This document shows, in pieces, positions 1 to 10,379 of a DNA stretch of 64,000 nt. The DNA is taken from assembly GCA_916048095.2 (NCBI GenBank), contig OU696597.1, positions 2,553,042 through 2,617,041 on the forward strand, given 5' to 3'. A program made the position numbers and the translations under genes. Positions within the stretch are counted from its first letter, which is position 1, and every line of letters starts with the position of its first letter. Source of the DNA: Sacculina carcini (taxonomy: Eukaryota; Arthropoda; Thecostraca; Sacculinidae). The notes beneath the pieces are model-generated. The model did no database searches. It saw nothing but the letters and a program-made list of their open reading frames with translations, and was not told where the DNA came from.

Positions 1-370
1 AGTACCGGAACCAGCGGATGGTCAGGTACACCGCAAGCAGCTCGCGACCAAAGGCGCTGTAACGGCGTTCAGCAGGGCGCAGTGCATTGGAGGAAAAGCA
101 CAGCGGCTGCCTCTGCTGGTCGACGAACTGCTGCAGTACGGCGCCGACGGCTGTGTCTGAGGCATCAACCTGAAGACTGATGGGAGCCTACTTGACGGGG
201 TGAGCCAGGCGAACAGCGTTGGTCTTCTGCAATTTCGCTGCGGAGAATGTGTCTTCTGCTTGCGTCGTCCACTTGACCGGCAGACGAAACCGCTTTCCTG
301 CGGAAAGGAGCAGTGCATGTAGCGGCTAGAGTTGAGATGTAGCTGCTGGCGGGAACCGGTGATATAATGC
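1..370 (-). pseudogene. Ty3/gypsy pol remnant, RNase H region
   Basis: Minus-strand reading gives the RNase H part of a Ty3/gypsy polyprotein, which degrades template RNA during reverse transcription. In order I see a connection segment (VKWTTQAEDTF, then RLAHPVK followed by a stop), the block DASDTAVGAVLQQ with the first catalytic aspartate, then LRPAERRYSAFGREL with the catalytic glutamate, and VYLTIRWFRY running off the window start. The order is that of Ty3/gypsy elements. The in-frame stop and the missing protease and reverse transcriptase show that it is dead. It differs in sequence from the gypsy fragments at 27.7 and 32.5 kb, so it is another lineage. The family call is secure; the clade is not assigned. 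Confidence 0.8.
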
Positions 371-399
371 TAGCATGCCGAGGAAGGGCGTAGCTGAGC

Positions 400-975
400 T
401 TGCATCTGCGGCGTCTCGCGGATGCTAGTTTCCCGGCTGCGCCTGGGACCTGTGCAGTGCTCTCCATCACTGCCGGAGCGACGGGGTACCAACAGATGTT
501 CCCGTTGTCGGCGCGCGTTACTTCGACCGGTCGGTGATTCCGCGAGCGGGAGCGAGATCGCGATCGTGGCTTGACGGGAGATGAGCGCCGAAACTCAGAC
601 AGATGGAGCCCACTGTGACCTGTGTGTCGGTCAGCGGCTCGAGACAACTAGAGCGCCCTCACCAGGCTGGCAACGGTTGCTACCAAAGTGCTTAAGTTTT
701 CTCCATCGGCGGCGGCATTGGCGGCTGGCGTGTCGCGCGGTAGATTTGACCCATCTCCGGAGGCGATGGCACTCACTGGTCATGCACTAGATGACTGCTG
801 AGCAGAGGCGGCGACGAACTGGTCAGCCGCGAGCGCCAGGTCGTCCAGCTGGGTGTCCTCCGACAACAGCGACAGGGCCACCGGCAGGTACTGAGGCAGG
901 CGCTACAGGAAAATAGTCCGCAGCAGGTCAGTGTCGCTCGAGTCCATACTGTCTTCGGACACTGCAATAATGGAA
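400..975 (-). pseudogene. Ty3/gypsy gag C-terminal remnant
   Basis: This lies directly upstream, on the minus strand, of the RNase H remnant at 1-370 and probably comes from the same element. The open stretch reads LRTIFL, a stop, RLPQYLPVALSLL and a leucine/alanine-rich helix of the kind found in Ty3-type gag. A linker follows, then a basic RSRSRSRSRNHR run and NGNICWY, resembling the C-terminal end of arthropod gypsy gag proteins. Stops near 940, 785 and 645 and a frame change near 480 break it. The gag end joins almost directly to RNase H, so protease and most of the reverse transcriptase have been deleted. Confidence 0.6.
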
Positions 976-1930
976 GATGACAGTGATGCCATGGTAACCC
1001 CTGCGCTACACTCATTTTGTCATGACACATTAACATAATACACTGGATACAAACTCAACGGAAGATACAACAATGTACAAGCAAAACAAGTGACACACCA
1101 TTAAAAGAGTTTGCAATAATAATTACAAGAGTAACACCGGCGCAATACATGCTATACATATTAAACAACAAAAACAATGTATATGTACGTCAACCTCACC
1201 GCCACCTATCGGCAGAATTTTCGTCTACACTGGCTGCCGCTACAACCCTTCATGCCTGAAATACTAGGTTTTTAGTAGCTCGGTCCAATAAACCCACCCT
1301 AAACGTTACTCCTTATATATTAAATACTTATATATTGAACAAAACCCGCCTTGCTCATCATTTAATATACCTTTTTACCAAGTAATTTCATATATTTGTA
1401 TTTTATTAACATTTATATAAATAATACTATCAGAAAACTTGTTATTTTAAATAAAATTTGGCAGACGGAATTTTGTGCTCTGAAATAGCTGTTTCTGTTA
1501 AGGCCACCATGGAAAATATGGAGTATTATTTTGTATTATAATATGGTCTTAATTGTCACGACAGCTACGGTATCACTGAAATTGTAATTGTTGTCACAAG
1601 TCAACAAGTGAGTGTTATTTTTGGCAGTGATTGTGTGTCGTGTCGCAGTTGACAATGTGCAATATTTGACGTCAAACAGCTACACACTGATTCAACTGGT
1701 GCTGTGTAACTTGTACTCGTTCCAGCACACTGTCGCCGCGCCACACGTCTCTGTTGAGAAAACTCCTGATTACATCGACATTGGTATGTATGCGTGTCTG
1801 TCACTATGTGTTTTTGTGTGTTTTTGTTCTTTATTGTGTCCATATCTACTATGGTTTTATTTTCCGTATATTTATACGTTTCACAAATGTATTTTCGATA
1901 TTTAAGTCAATTAGTAGTTTCAAAGTGCTA
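976..1930. other. AT-rich stretch with no recognisable gene
   Basis: Non-coding sequence that turns clearly AT-rich from about 1,040. Short open frames around 1,600-1,900 have no recognisable motif and contain cysteine/valine runs caused by TGTG-rich DNA. I see no RNA gene or repeat array. Confidence 0.5.
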
Positions 1931-1938
1931 TTTTTATT

Positions 1939-1985
1939 TCAGTGGTTCTCAACTCCCTTGTTGCGACTAAATTTTGTGTTACGAA
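1939..1985 (+). mobile_element. hAT-like terminal inverted repeat (single end)
   Basis: The stretch begins CAGTGGTTCTCAACTCCC, the usual start of hAT-superfamily ends. I found no convincing partner end or 8-bp target duplication, so this is probably a solo end or degraded MITE. Confidence 0.4.
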
Positions 1986-2139
1986 GTTATTCTATTGAGT
2001 CGCTAAGCGTGCGTGGAAAATATATATATATTATCCCTCTGTTTAATAAACATACTGATTTTTATCACTAAATCTTATTACAGTCTTAATAATTATGTAT
2101 ATATTACTAGTTATCATAAGATCTGATAGTTTCCTAATT

Positions 2140-2640
2140 TTGTCTGCATGTGTGTATGTGTATATATGTTTCATGTGTGTTTTCTGGTAGTGTTTGTTTG
2201 TTTCCCATTATATGATGTCTGTGTGTTGTGTTCAGTTCTTATGTGTGTGTGTTGTGGTGTGTTCTTTGTCAGCTTGTTTGAATGTTTGTGCTTGTGTGTC
2301 TGCTGTGCTGTATATGTTGTCTTGTCTGTATGCAAGAATGTATGTGTTTCGCTTCGATCTATCGAGGCGAAATTTATTTTATTGTGGGTTGCGTATATGT
2401 ATGCATATATGTATATATGCGTATATGTATGCATATATGTATGCATATGCGTTCATATTTGTATGCATGCGCGTGTGTATGCATGTGCATGCTCTTGGAA
2501 GAGTGTTTGCACATCGTTGTATGCGCGTATGCACTTTGTGTACACGGAGACGCGTGCCCGTGTGTATGTACGTCTGCACTTGTGTGCACGGGGATGCGTG
2601 CCTGTATGTATGCGCGTATGTATGCTTCTTGTAAGATGAC
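2140..2640. repeat. Cryptic TG / TATGTATGCA simple-sequence tract
   Basis: Low-complexity DNA made of TGTG, GTATGCATAT and related steps. The densest part, 2,395-2,480, is an imperfect run of TATGTATGCATATA units. It produces several overlapping open frames on both strands rich in C, V, Y and M, or H, T and I. These are composition artefacts and not genes. Confidence 0.85.
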
Positions 2641-3290
2641 TCTTTGTCTCGATCGGGTGTGAATGACCTCGAGGCAAAGTGAACCAGTGGTAGCCATTGT
2701 GTATAATGTGTAGCGCTCAGTACTCGGTGTGTATGCTCAGCTCGTGCTGAACGATTCTGTTTCTCGGCTAAGCCGAAAGATTGGCGACGCTCGGAACGCG
2801 TGAGTGCATGTCAATAATATTATATGTTTTTCTTGTGTTTCTACTTGCTGCTAGCATGTAACGTTCTGGATCGTGGATATTTATTATTGTATAAACAGAA
2901 ATACGTTGTGTGTGTTTAGCCTTGCTATTTTTGTATTTTGCACGCAGGTTTAAACCTTCTACCTTCTACCTCCTACGTTCTTCCTCCTCACTCTGCCCGT
3001 TGTTGGATGTCGAGGATAATTTCCTTCGTCTGATTTGCTTCGTCTGATTTCACATGCACGTGTGTGTATGTATGTGGAGCAAGTCAATAAAGGTTGAAAC
3101 CCCGAGTCTCTAGCGCCAATATGCTGGACGCTTGAAAGCGTCAGTTCTACACGCGCGGAGCGTGACAGTATGGCTCAATGCTGCGTGTTCAATATGTATA
3201 TGTGTGTTTGGTGTGCTTTTGTGATTATGTATTTGTGCGTATGTAAATGTGCATGTTTGTTTTGTGCTTGTGTTAGTGTGTGTGAGTGAG
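2641..3290. other. Unassigned intergenic DNA
   Basis: No coding motif is visible. The stretch contains ordinary mixed-composition DNA, a CTTCTACCTTCTACC direct repeat near 2,957 and a TG-rich segment from about 3,185 that leads into the reverse transcriptase relic. Confidence 0.4.
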
Positions 3291-3294
3291 AGAG

Positions 3295-3885
3295 GGTGTG
3301 TGTTCTTCACTGCCCTCATAATTACTTTAAATATTTTTTCTATATGTTTATCCGGCCATATGTCTTCACTCACGGTGACTCCTAAATCATTTTCCTCATT
3401 CACCTTTTTCAATATATGCTCTCCTAATTTATATGTTACAGATGGTCTATTCCTACTTTTCCCTACCTCCATTACCCGACATGTTTATTCATTAAAGCTA
3501 ATACCCCAGTCCACACTCCATTTAAACACTGTCTATGTCTCTTTGAATCTCTTCACCGCTTTGCTCATCTGCAATTATTTTCAACATTTTTGCATCGTCC
3601 GCAAACATGTTCATACTACACTGAACTCTTTCTGTGATTCTGTTTATATACAGTATGAGTATCACCGGTCCAAGCACTGAGTCTTAGGGAAGCCCGCTTG
3701 TAACCTCTCTCCATGTTGATTTGCGTTTCTTCACAATTATCTTCATTGTGCGCCCACACAAATATCCTCTCATCCATTCAAGCAACTTTCCATGCATCTC
3801 CTTCGTGCTGTATCTTCCATATCAGCTTACCATGTGGGACCTTATCAAACGCTTTCCTCAAGTCAAATGCTGATTCATTACCTAT
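3295..3885 (-). pseudogene. CR1/L2-like non-LTR reverse transcriptase fragment
   Basis: Read on the minus strand this is the palm and thumb of a reverse transcriptase of the CR1/L2 type, which primes on nicked target DNA. Blocks in order are FDLRKAFDKVPHGKLIWK, KLLEWMRGYLCGRTMK, a degraded GVPQGSVLGP block (GLP-stop-DSVLGP), the catalytic box NMFADDAKML and, after a stop, the thumb motif ENDLGVTVSEDI. The FADDAK form of the YxDD box and the DLGV motif are typical of CR1/L2/Rex-type elements. At least one frameshift near 3,815 and several stops show decay. Microsatellite sequence flanks both ends. The endonuclease domain is absent here. Confidence 0.8.
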
Positions 3886-4324
3886 GTGTGTGTGTTTTCT
3901 GTACTGCGTTTGGGGTTAATATAGTTTGGGTGGTTAAATTCGATCAATTTGATGTTACCTCTGCGAGTGGATGAAGTTTTGGTCCGTGACTAAAACGTCA
4001 TTCAGAACATTTGTTATTGTTCGATAAAATGTCAAATTTGCAATAAAAACGCCAATTTTGCTAGTGCACCAGTGTTCTCATTTTGTCATCATTCGCCAAG
4101 TCCCGCATCTTTTCTCTTAGTTCTTCTCAGCAATCCAGCGGAGAAATAATCCACAGAACCATCAAACCACACCACTTCTCTGCTTAAAACACTGGCCTGT
4201 CTGTGACCACGCTTGTGTGTCAGTGTATGTGTGTTTATGTGTGTGTTATCACCGAGTTGTTTCCGTAGAAATAAGTCATAGACTCGTGGCTCCTGCCTTC
4301 CAGAGATCATATTTCTGTTTAACA

Positions 4325-4448
4325 TTTGTGTTGTGTTCGGTTGACAACTTCATCTGACAATTTGTTCCAATTGTCTATCGCCCTGTTTGAAAGGCTATAT
4401 TTTTGCATATCCGTGTTGATTTTGCATTTGGAAATAGCAACTATTATA
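4325..4448 (-). pseudogene. Non-LTR reverse transcriptase C-terminal fragment
   Basis: Minus strand reads ISKCKINTDMQKYSLSNRAI followed by DNWNKLSDEVVN. This matches the conserved end of CR1/L2-like reverse transcriptases, where a hydrophobic YxxSNRxxxxWNxLP block closes the ORF. It lies on the 5' side, in minus orientation, of the palm fragment at 3.3-3.9 kb, so it must come from a second copy or a rearrangement. Confidence 0.6.
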
Positions 4449-4895
4449 CCTGTACTTTAAGTACGTGTGTATATGTATGTGTGTATTTGCTGTATTTATT
4501 AGTTCGTATATGTGTATGTGCTTGAACAAGCATGTTTATGTGTGTTTCGCATCAGATAACTGCTGTTTTGAAGGCATTACTTCACACGTCGTTTTACGAC
4601 GACACAATGTCCGCATATCTCAGTCAACATGTTGATTCACTGGCTCTCACCCCGGCATCATCGCCGACTACTGCGCTGAAGCTTCGTTACGGCATGAAGC
4701 CGCACTAATACTCTACATGTCTGCTCGCGTCCTCCAGTGGTTCTGTCACTGCGTGTGATGGCCGGTGCAGCAGGCTTCATCAACCTGCTGGACGCGCTCA
4801 ATACGTGACAGCTGGTGGCCGAGCTGCGTGTCGCCACCGGCCTGCCTGCTGTCGCATCGTTCAAGCACGTCAGTCAGGCGGGTGTGGTCTTAGAT
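4449..4895. other. No recognisable feature
   Basis: GC content rises after 4,620 and short frames exist on both strands, but no family motif, intact ORF or repeat was recognised. Confidence 0.4.
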
Positions 4896-4899
4896 GTGA

Positions 4900-5095
4900 C
4901 TCTCACCCACACCGAGGTCAGTGATCTCGACCTTGATGTTGACCTCGACCGGGTTTTCAACTTGGTCCGTGTCGGTGACATCAACAATGAGTTTGACCTC
5001 CACACTACAATTGACCTTGATCCTAGGTGTTTTTGACATTAACTGAGATTTTAATATCGACAACGACTTTAACCTCAAATGTGACCTTGGTCTAT
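4900..5095. repeat. Degenerate hexamer repeat built on TGACCT
   Basis: GACCTT, GATGTT, GACCTC and GACC steps recur in register, giving many TGACCT/TGACCTT words and, in one frame, an acidic D-L/D-V alternation. It looks like a decayed short tandem repeat rather than a coding region. Confidence 0.5.
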
Positions 5096-5588
5096 ACAGT
5101 GACTTTCATTTTGCTCGTGATTTCGCCAAGTGCATCGCGAGAGATACAATCCTCGTGATATTTGCTGAATTGCGTATGCTATTTTTATTTATGTTTACAT
5201 TTTGCGCGTTTTATTTTTTGACAAATTAACTTTTCTTATCTAGTTGTCTGCTTTTTGTTATAAGTTGATGTATTTGTATCCGCTTTTACCAATCGTCGCG
5301 TTTCACCTATTAATCCGCTACACAATCTCGGTTGATGATAATCTCGGATTGCGTGTCGATTGATGATAGTGCCTGCTGTTAGATGTAGTTTCCATGCGTT
5401 CACGCGCCAATTTTGTGTGAGATTGTGAACGCACGATAGGACGGATGAGAATCGTAAAAATTGATACTCTTGGTTCCGTATCCGTGGAGCTGAGAACCGG
5501 TCGGAACCGGTTCCATTTGCATGAACAGTGGAATCTGTATTCCCTGGTGGTTGACCTCGATGTTTCGGGGGCATTCATAGAGAAGTGA
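5096..5588. other. No recognisable feature
   Basis: Mixed AT-rich DNA. Two overlapping frames on the minus strand (5,236-5,647) lack any known motif. Confidence 0.4.
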
Positions 5589-5592
5589 CTAA

Positions 5593-5917
5593 ACCAGTGG
5601 TTTACAATCTGTGGTAAGCGAGGATGTTCTAAGTGGTACACGAGCACTTGAGGTCATGAACAATGAAATCAAGGCATGATTTTTGATATGTTGTGAGCAA
5701 AAGTATGCATCTCATTGACCAGCTGGTGGAGGAGAAACAGTTACAGGCCTCGCATTGAAATCTTTTCCAGCCGATTCTTGTGTTCGCCTTGAACAATTAT
5801 TTGAGTAGAGTGATATGTGATTTAACTGAATTCCTATGGAACCAGGTGGTTCGCGGCGTTTGTGCGGTATCTTCAAGTGGTACTCGATTGCAAAAAGTTG
5901 GCAGCGACTGAGCTAAG
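5593..5917. mobile_element. hAT-like MITE candidate
   Basis: The left end reads CAGTGGTTTACAATCTGTGG. The right end, reverse-complemented, begins CTCAGTCGCTGCCAACTTTT and shares an AGTACCACTTGAAG-like block with the left end (AAGTGGTACACGAGCACTTG). This is the pattern of short non-autonomous hAT elements. The interior has no transposase. I could not find a clean 8-bp target duplication, so the exact ends are uncertain. Confidence 0.4.
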
Positions 5918-6840
5918 GAAACGTGTGCTTGAGGAAACGTTATCATTTTTATGTGAAATACTAATTTTATTGTTTTAATTTTGAGAGTATTGTCGTATAG
6001 TTTTTTCCATAAACAAAACACTGTAATTTGATGGTGATCAAATAATGCAGACTGATTTGAAGCTTGGGCGAGATGGTCCGTGCACATTTTGCTAATAATC
6101 TCAAGCCTGTAACATCCGAGACCGCTTCTGAGAGCACTGGTTGGGAGGCGGGAAATTGCGGTTGGGTCCCAGCGACTACTGGGGCAGGGTCGGATGTCAC
6201 ATGTGCGGCAGCTGTCGGGACAAGTTGAAGCAGTCCTTGTCCGATTTGCCTCGGTCTTATCTCAGGACAGTACTCTAGGAAGGCATTTGAAAGCATGAAG
6301 CCGAGCTGGCCGGATACGTAGAGTCGATCCTACACAGTGCCCACCAGAAGGGACCGAAGAGAGCGTTCTAATGATGCCTGAGTTATCCCTGCACACTTCT
6401 CCGGTTCAACGTTTGAGCACACTCGCTCACTGTAAGAGACAATGTTCTTTAAATGTGTCAAATTTTTATATTTTTCGGCTTCGTGAGTCTGTGAATGTGA
6501 CGAAGCTTGCGAAATCACTTGTTTCTACTGCGTTTACGCCAGCAATGACAGTGATGTCTACCTTCATGGTCTAGTCAGAGGCCGTGCGCTTCCCCATCAT
6601 CGCCCATACAAATGCGCGACGTGCAACTAGTTGCAAACTGACAAAGTCTATCTCTGCCCATCCGTATAATATGCTCCTGCGGTTGGTTAGAAACGCGTTC
6701 ATTAGTTGCAGTTGAATTGATTGGTGTTTGTTATTTTTGGATTAAAACCCAGTGTAGGAACAGCCAAGAAGTGCGAAGTATCTGATTGTCGGGAGAGTTT
6801 TTTTACATTTCGAACAAATTTGTTACATTCAACATTTTCC
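5918..6840. other. No recognisable gene
   Basis: Contains short frames without motifs. Part of 6,110-6,300 is GC-richer and part of 5,930-6,040 is AT-rich. Nothing assignable up to the mariner relic. Confidence 0.4.
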
Positions 6841-6849
6841 TTTACAACG

Positions 6850-7560
6850 GCGTTATCAATCCTCAATATAATCTCCATCACTCTCGATCACCCTCTGCCA
6901 GCGTGTGCGCAAGGAGCGGATGCTTGGCGTGTAGAAGTCTAGGCGCTGGCCCTCGAGGAAGTTCGTCAGGTGAGCTTTCAGGTCGTCCTTGTCGGCGAAC
7001 TCCTTCCCAGCCATGGAACGGTCGAGGGCGGCGAAAAGGTGGTAGTCGGTTGGCGCTAGGTCTGAGCTGTAGGGTGGGTGGGGTAAAACTTCCCATCCCA
7101 GATCGAGCAGCTTTTGGTGGGTCGACTTCGCCTTGTGCGCCGGCGCGTTGTCGTGCAGCAGGATTACCCGGCGACGTTCGGGGCGGACTTCGGCCAGCTG
7201 CTGCTGCAGGCGTTCGAGCTGCTGCTGGTAGAAGGCAGCGTCGATGCACTTGTTCTTAGGCAGCAGCTCCCATATGACTATTCCCCTTGTGCCCCAGAAG
7301 ACGGAGAGCATGGCCTTCTTGGGGTGCAGATCACCCTTGGCCTCTCGCTCAGACTTCGCATCGGCATCGACCCACTGTATCGACATCTCCGTCCTTGAAT
7401 CGCTTGAACCAGTTGTTTTCCGTTAGACGGGTGAGGGTCCCGACGCCGAATGCAGCGTTGATGTCGGAGGCCGATTGGCTCGCATTCTTGCCGGAGCTGA
7501 AGTCGTAGAGGAGCAACAGGCGCTGCTGGTCTTTCGAAAGCCACCCATCCTACAACATTT
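6850..7560 (-). mobile_element. mariner transposon, internally deleted copy 1
   Basis: Cut-and-paste DNA transposon relic on the minus strand. The 5' part (7,545 to about 7,390) encodes the start of the DNA-binding region: LLLLYDFSSGKNASQSASDI, then NNWFKRFKDGD. It jumps straight to the catalytic half, 7,386-6,856, 176 codons open: IQWVDADAKSE, LLHDNAPAHKAK, LPHPPYSSDLAPTDYHLF and the C-terminal WQRVIESDGDYIED. The second and third catalytic aspartates lie 34 residues apart (DD34D), diagnostic of mariner. The middle of the protein, including the first catalytic aspartate, is missing and the frame shifts at the junction. The copy is therefore non-autonomous. A stop also follows the presumed start. 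Terminal repeats were not located. A second copy with the same junction lies at 42.66-43.07 kb. Confidence 0.85.
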
Positions 7561-7564
7561 TGGA

Positions 7565-8395
7565 TTATAATATGGGCTCAACAGGCCGGCATATACGGTA
7601 GATTTAACTGGAGATAATGAATAAATGAACTCACGTGCATGCTGGTTGTCTGCACCTGCTCCCAGGTTGAGGGCCCACGAGAAAAACCTTTTGTTTTGAC
7701 AATGTAAAAAACTTTTCCGACAATCTGATTGAGGCAAATCTTGCTGCCGTCGACCTTCAGACCCTTCTCGTACCGGGGAGAAGCGGTTTTTAAAACATTG
7801 TATGTGTTGCGCCAATTACATACATATAAATACTTTCCAACTCGGCGGGTAAATCGCACCACGTCGTCTTCTACATGCCGTCTCCCATGGCATCATCTGC
7901 ATACTGGTTTCAATCCTCAATCACTGTCATTTGTCTCTCCCATGATACTGTCTGCATGGCTGGAATCGACATACCGGCTTGAAGGTCGTCTAGATAGATG
8001 CTTGATACATGCTTGAGGATATTTTCCTTGGTTTATTTTGATTTTGTCAGCATTGCTCTTGCGATTGCTTGATATGTTATAATATTTTGTAGTCATATTA
8101 TTGACCACAACAGCTGATGCTCTCCAAACACAAACACACACACACATATACACACACATACATACATTTCCACAACCACTTTCTTTTCTTAGACGGCGTT
8201 CAGCATGTGCTATACCAATGCCACCTAGATACAAGGCCGTTTCACGAATTGGTGACGTCACAGCGTTCGGCCTACGTCGGTGTAGTTTGTATGTGCTGCG
8301 GTGCACTGTTAGTTGATATTATGCGCACGCCGGTGCATTATTCTCACAAATACTCCCAGTTTTAGATGAAACCTTGCATTTAGAAGCTGTATCTA
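7565..8395. other. Intergenic DNA with a short CA microsatellite
   Basis: No coding motif. A CACACACATATACACACACATACATACA-type tract sits at about 8,127-8,168. The remaining open frames are short and unrecognised. Confidence 0.5.
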
Positions 8396-8399
8396 GGTG

Positions 8400-8610
8400 T
8401 GTATCTAGGTGGCGTTGGCTATACCCGGAGCGATTGCGCCCCGAGCGGCGGACGAACTCGGTCAGATCCTCTGGTGTTGGTCGTTCAGTCGCAGGAATCA
8501 AATCCAAGCGGTCTCGTGCGTGCGCTGGGCAGTGATAAATATAATATTCGCTCGTGTCGTCGTCCGCACCGCAGTGGTGATTGGATGGCCACACGCTGAT
8601 GCCGACATTG
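8400..8610 (-). pseudogene. Non-LTR retrotransposon ORF2 C-terminal zinc-binding tail
   Basis: Minus-strand frame contains HHCGADDDTSEYYIYHCPAH followed by ARDRLDL and LTEFVRRSGR. A CxxC/H pattern ending in HCP and then an arginine-rich helix is the usual last domain of jockey/I/R1-type ORF2 proteins. No reverse transcriptase is attached. The reading frame is open for 100 codons but begins inside the domain, so this is a 5'-truncated copy. Confidence 0.55.
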
Positions 8611-9380
8611 TGGTCGACCATAGCGTCGGCGAGCGGCCGCTTTTACTGATAGGCTAGTGACACACTGGGCGTTTTTGTGTCGAGTGTTTTTTTGCTGTCA
8701 CCGTCATATCAGTAGTGGCGTGTATGAAGCTATTGCGCCGTACACATGGATTTGCCGATTTGTTTGTTTTTAGGCGGTGCGCTGGAGCGTGCTCTGATTT
8801 TATGAGCAGCGGGTCGTCGTCTGGTAGCCGCAGGGCACGTTGGTAATTTTGGGCTGATAGCTGACTTCCACATAGGCAGATGGAGGCAAATGCTGGTTGT
8901 AGATGGAGGCAGATGCAGGCAGGCAGATGCCGGTTGTACGTCAGTCGGGGTTGAAGCCAAATGTGTCAGGAATCAAGAACATTACATTTGGAAAATTTGT
9001 TTTAACGAATTATTTTTAGTCCTAACTTAACCTAACTAGCTAAACATAACCTAACCTAAAATCTATGAAAAATATAGAAACGTTTTTGTGCGTTTTAAGC
9101 GTTTTTAATAAATTAGGGTTTTTAATTTTCTTGAATTCTTACGCATTTAACCTAGACCCGTCAGTCGGTGATAAAAGTTGACACCCAAAAACTTGGTGGG
9201 GTGACAGTAGCGTAGAGGGCAACCGCATAAGGACACAGGTGGTTGTTCAGCACATGCGGAATCGCTGACCAGGTAGACCGTTGTCAGCTCTGATTTTTTA
9301 CCGTTGTCAGCTCTGATACTGCTGTCAGGTTTGGTTGCATGGAATGACTGGCCTGTGTTATGGTGCTGTCAATTATCTAT
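8611..9380. other. Unassigned DNA with a CCTAACCTAA-rich patch
   Basis: The patch at about 9,020-9,060 holds several CCTAA words (CTTAACCTAACTAGC, CATAACCTAACCTAAAA), like decayed TTAGG telomere-type sequence. A CAGGCAGATGC-like tandem occurs near 8,873-8,930, and TACCGTTGTCAGCTCTGATT is directly repeated near 9,270-9,318. No gene recognised. Confidence 0.5.
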
Positions 9381-9382
9381 GG

Positions 9383-9508
9383 TACCAGGTCGTCCGCGTA
9401 CATGCCGGTTGCGTCTTCGTTCGGTAGGTGGTTCGTGATGTCATTAACGTACACCAGGAAGAGCAGTTAAGACAGCACGGCGCCCTGAGGGACTCCCGTG
9501 CGGAAAAG
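9383..9508 (-). pseudogene. jockey/I-type reverse transcriptase catalytic fragment
   Basis: Minus strand reads RTGVPQGAVLS, a stop, LLFLVYVNDITNHLPNEDA and then TGMYADDLV. This is motif B (GVPQGxVLS) and the YADD catalytic box of a non-LTR reverse transcriptase. It differs from the FADDAK type at 3.6 kb. Only about 40 codons survive, with one stop, and it directly abuts the fragment at 9.6-10.3 kb. Confidence 0.7.
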
Positions 9509-9599
9509 TATGAATTGATTATGATGATACGATACGGGGAACGAAAAGACACACTTGACATCCTTCATTTGCGGTCAGTCGAGTACGACTGTGACTCCT

Positions 9600-10312
9600 C
9601 TCATCTCCGGTTCTCTGAGGGTTGAGCGTAGGCCAATCCGGTATCCACATTGATTGGCGCAGATAGGACAGGTGTGAATTTATTGTTGGGTCTGCGTCGG
9701 TGGCAGCTGTTATGATCGTGATTGATGTGCTATTCGAGCTCGTCAATTGCTCGCCTCGGTGTTGCGCGCTTTTTGGAGTGTGGCGACACCATCGCGGATA
9801 GACCCCCCATCGCAATTCATCGCATGAGTTCTCGGGAATGTTGTTCGAGCACAATGTGGTTCGGAGGTCATCGACAAATATTTTGTTTGATCCACTAGCT
9901 TTTCTTGTTCCATGGCGAAGCTGGGAATACAAATAGACCTTTGGTATTCTGTCGTTCGCCATGCGATAGATGAAGCGCACCCAGCGGAGTTTAGCTTGTG
10001 CTTTTGTGGCCTCTACGCTCTTGCTGCTTGCACGTTCCGCCGCTGGCTGTTGGCACAATTACCTCCTAGTTTGTCACTTTGTCGTAGCATTTTACATTCA
10101 AGATCTGACGCAGTTTACGTTGGTGGAACGCATCCAGTTGTAATCTGTGCAGTCTATGCATGGTCCAGGTATCACAGTTGTAGAGCAGAGGTGGCAAACA
10201 ACAGCTTTTTAAACAGCCATGTAAACAGCTTGGTAATCGCATGATGTCATTCCCAGATACCAGATTCTGTTGTTGAAGCCATTCATTTTTTCCACCTAAT
10301 ACTGTATGCACC
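9600..10312 (-). pseudogene. Non-LTR endonuclease-reverse transcriptase C-terminal region
   Basis: The minus strand encodes the long post-catalytic region of an RTE/BovB-like type of endonuclease-reverse transcriptase. Blocks in order: LLYNCDTWTMHRLHRLQLDA, FHQRKLRQILNVKCYDKVTN (then a stop), after a frameshift LRWVRFIYRMANDRIPKVYL, IFVDDLRTTL, DELRWGVYPRW, and after another shift the zinc-finger end TCPICANQCGYRIGLRSTLR. These follow the family's usual order (LLYGxETW, LRWxGHxxRMxxxRxPK, closing CxxC finger). Three separate frames are needed, so it is inactive. No endonuclease or catalytic palm is present. The clade name is a judgement from motif style. Confidence 0.75.
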
Positions 10313-10379
10313 CATTGCTATATCTCTACTGTCCCTATACGAAATTCGTGAATTTTGTGAAAATAAGATACCCAGATAA

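Noticed and set aside
2148..2697. Overlapping open frames of 66-163 codons on both strands
   Set aside because: Composition follows TGTG and TATGTATGCA repeats; no motif.
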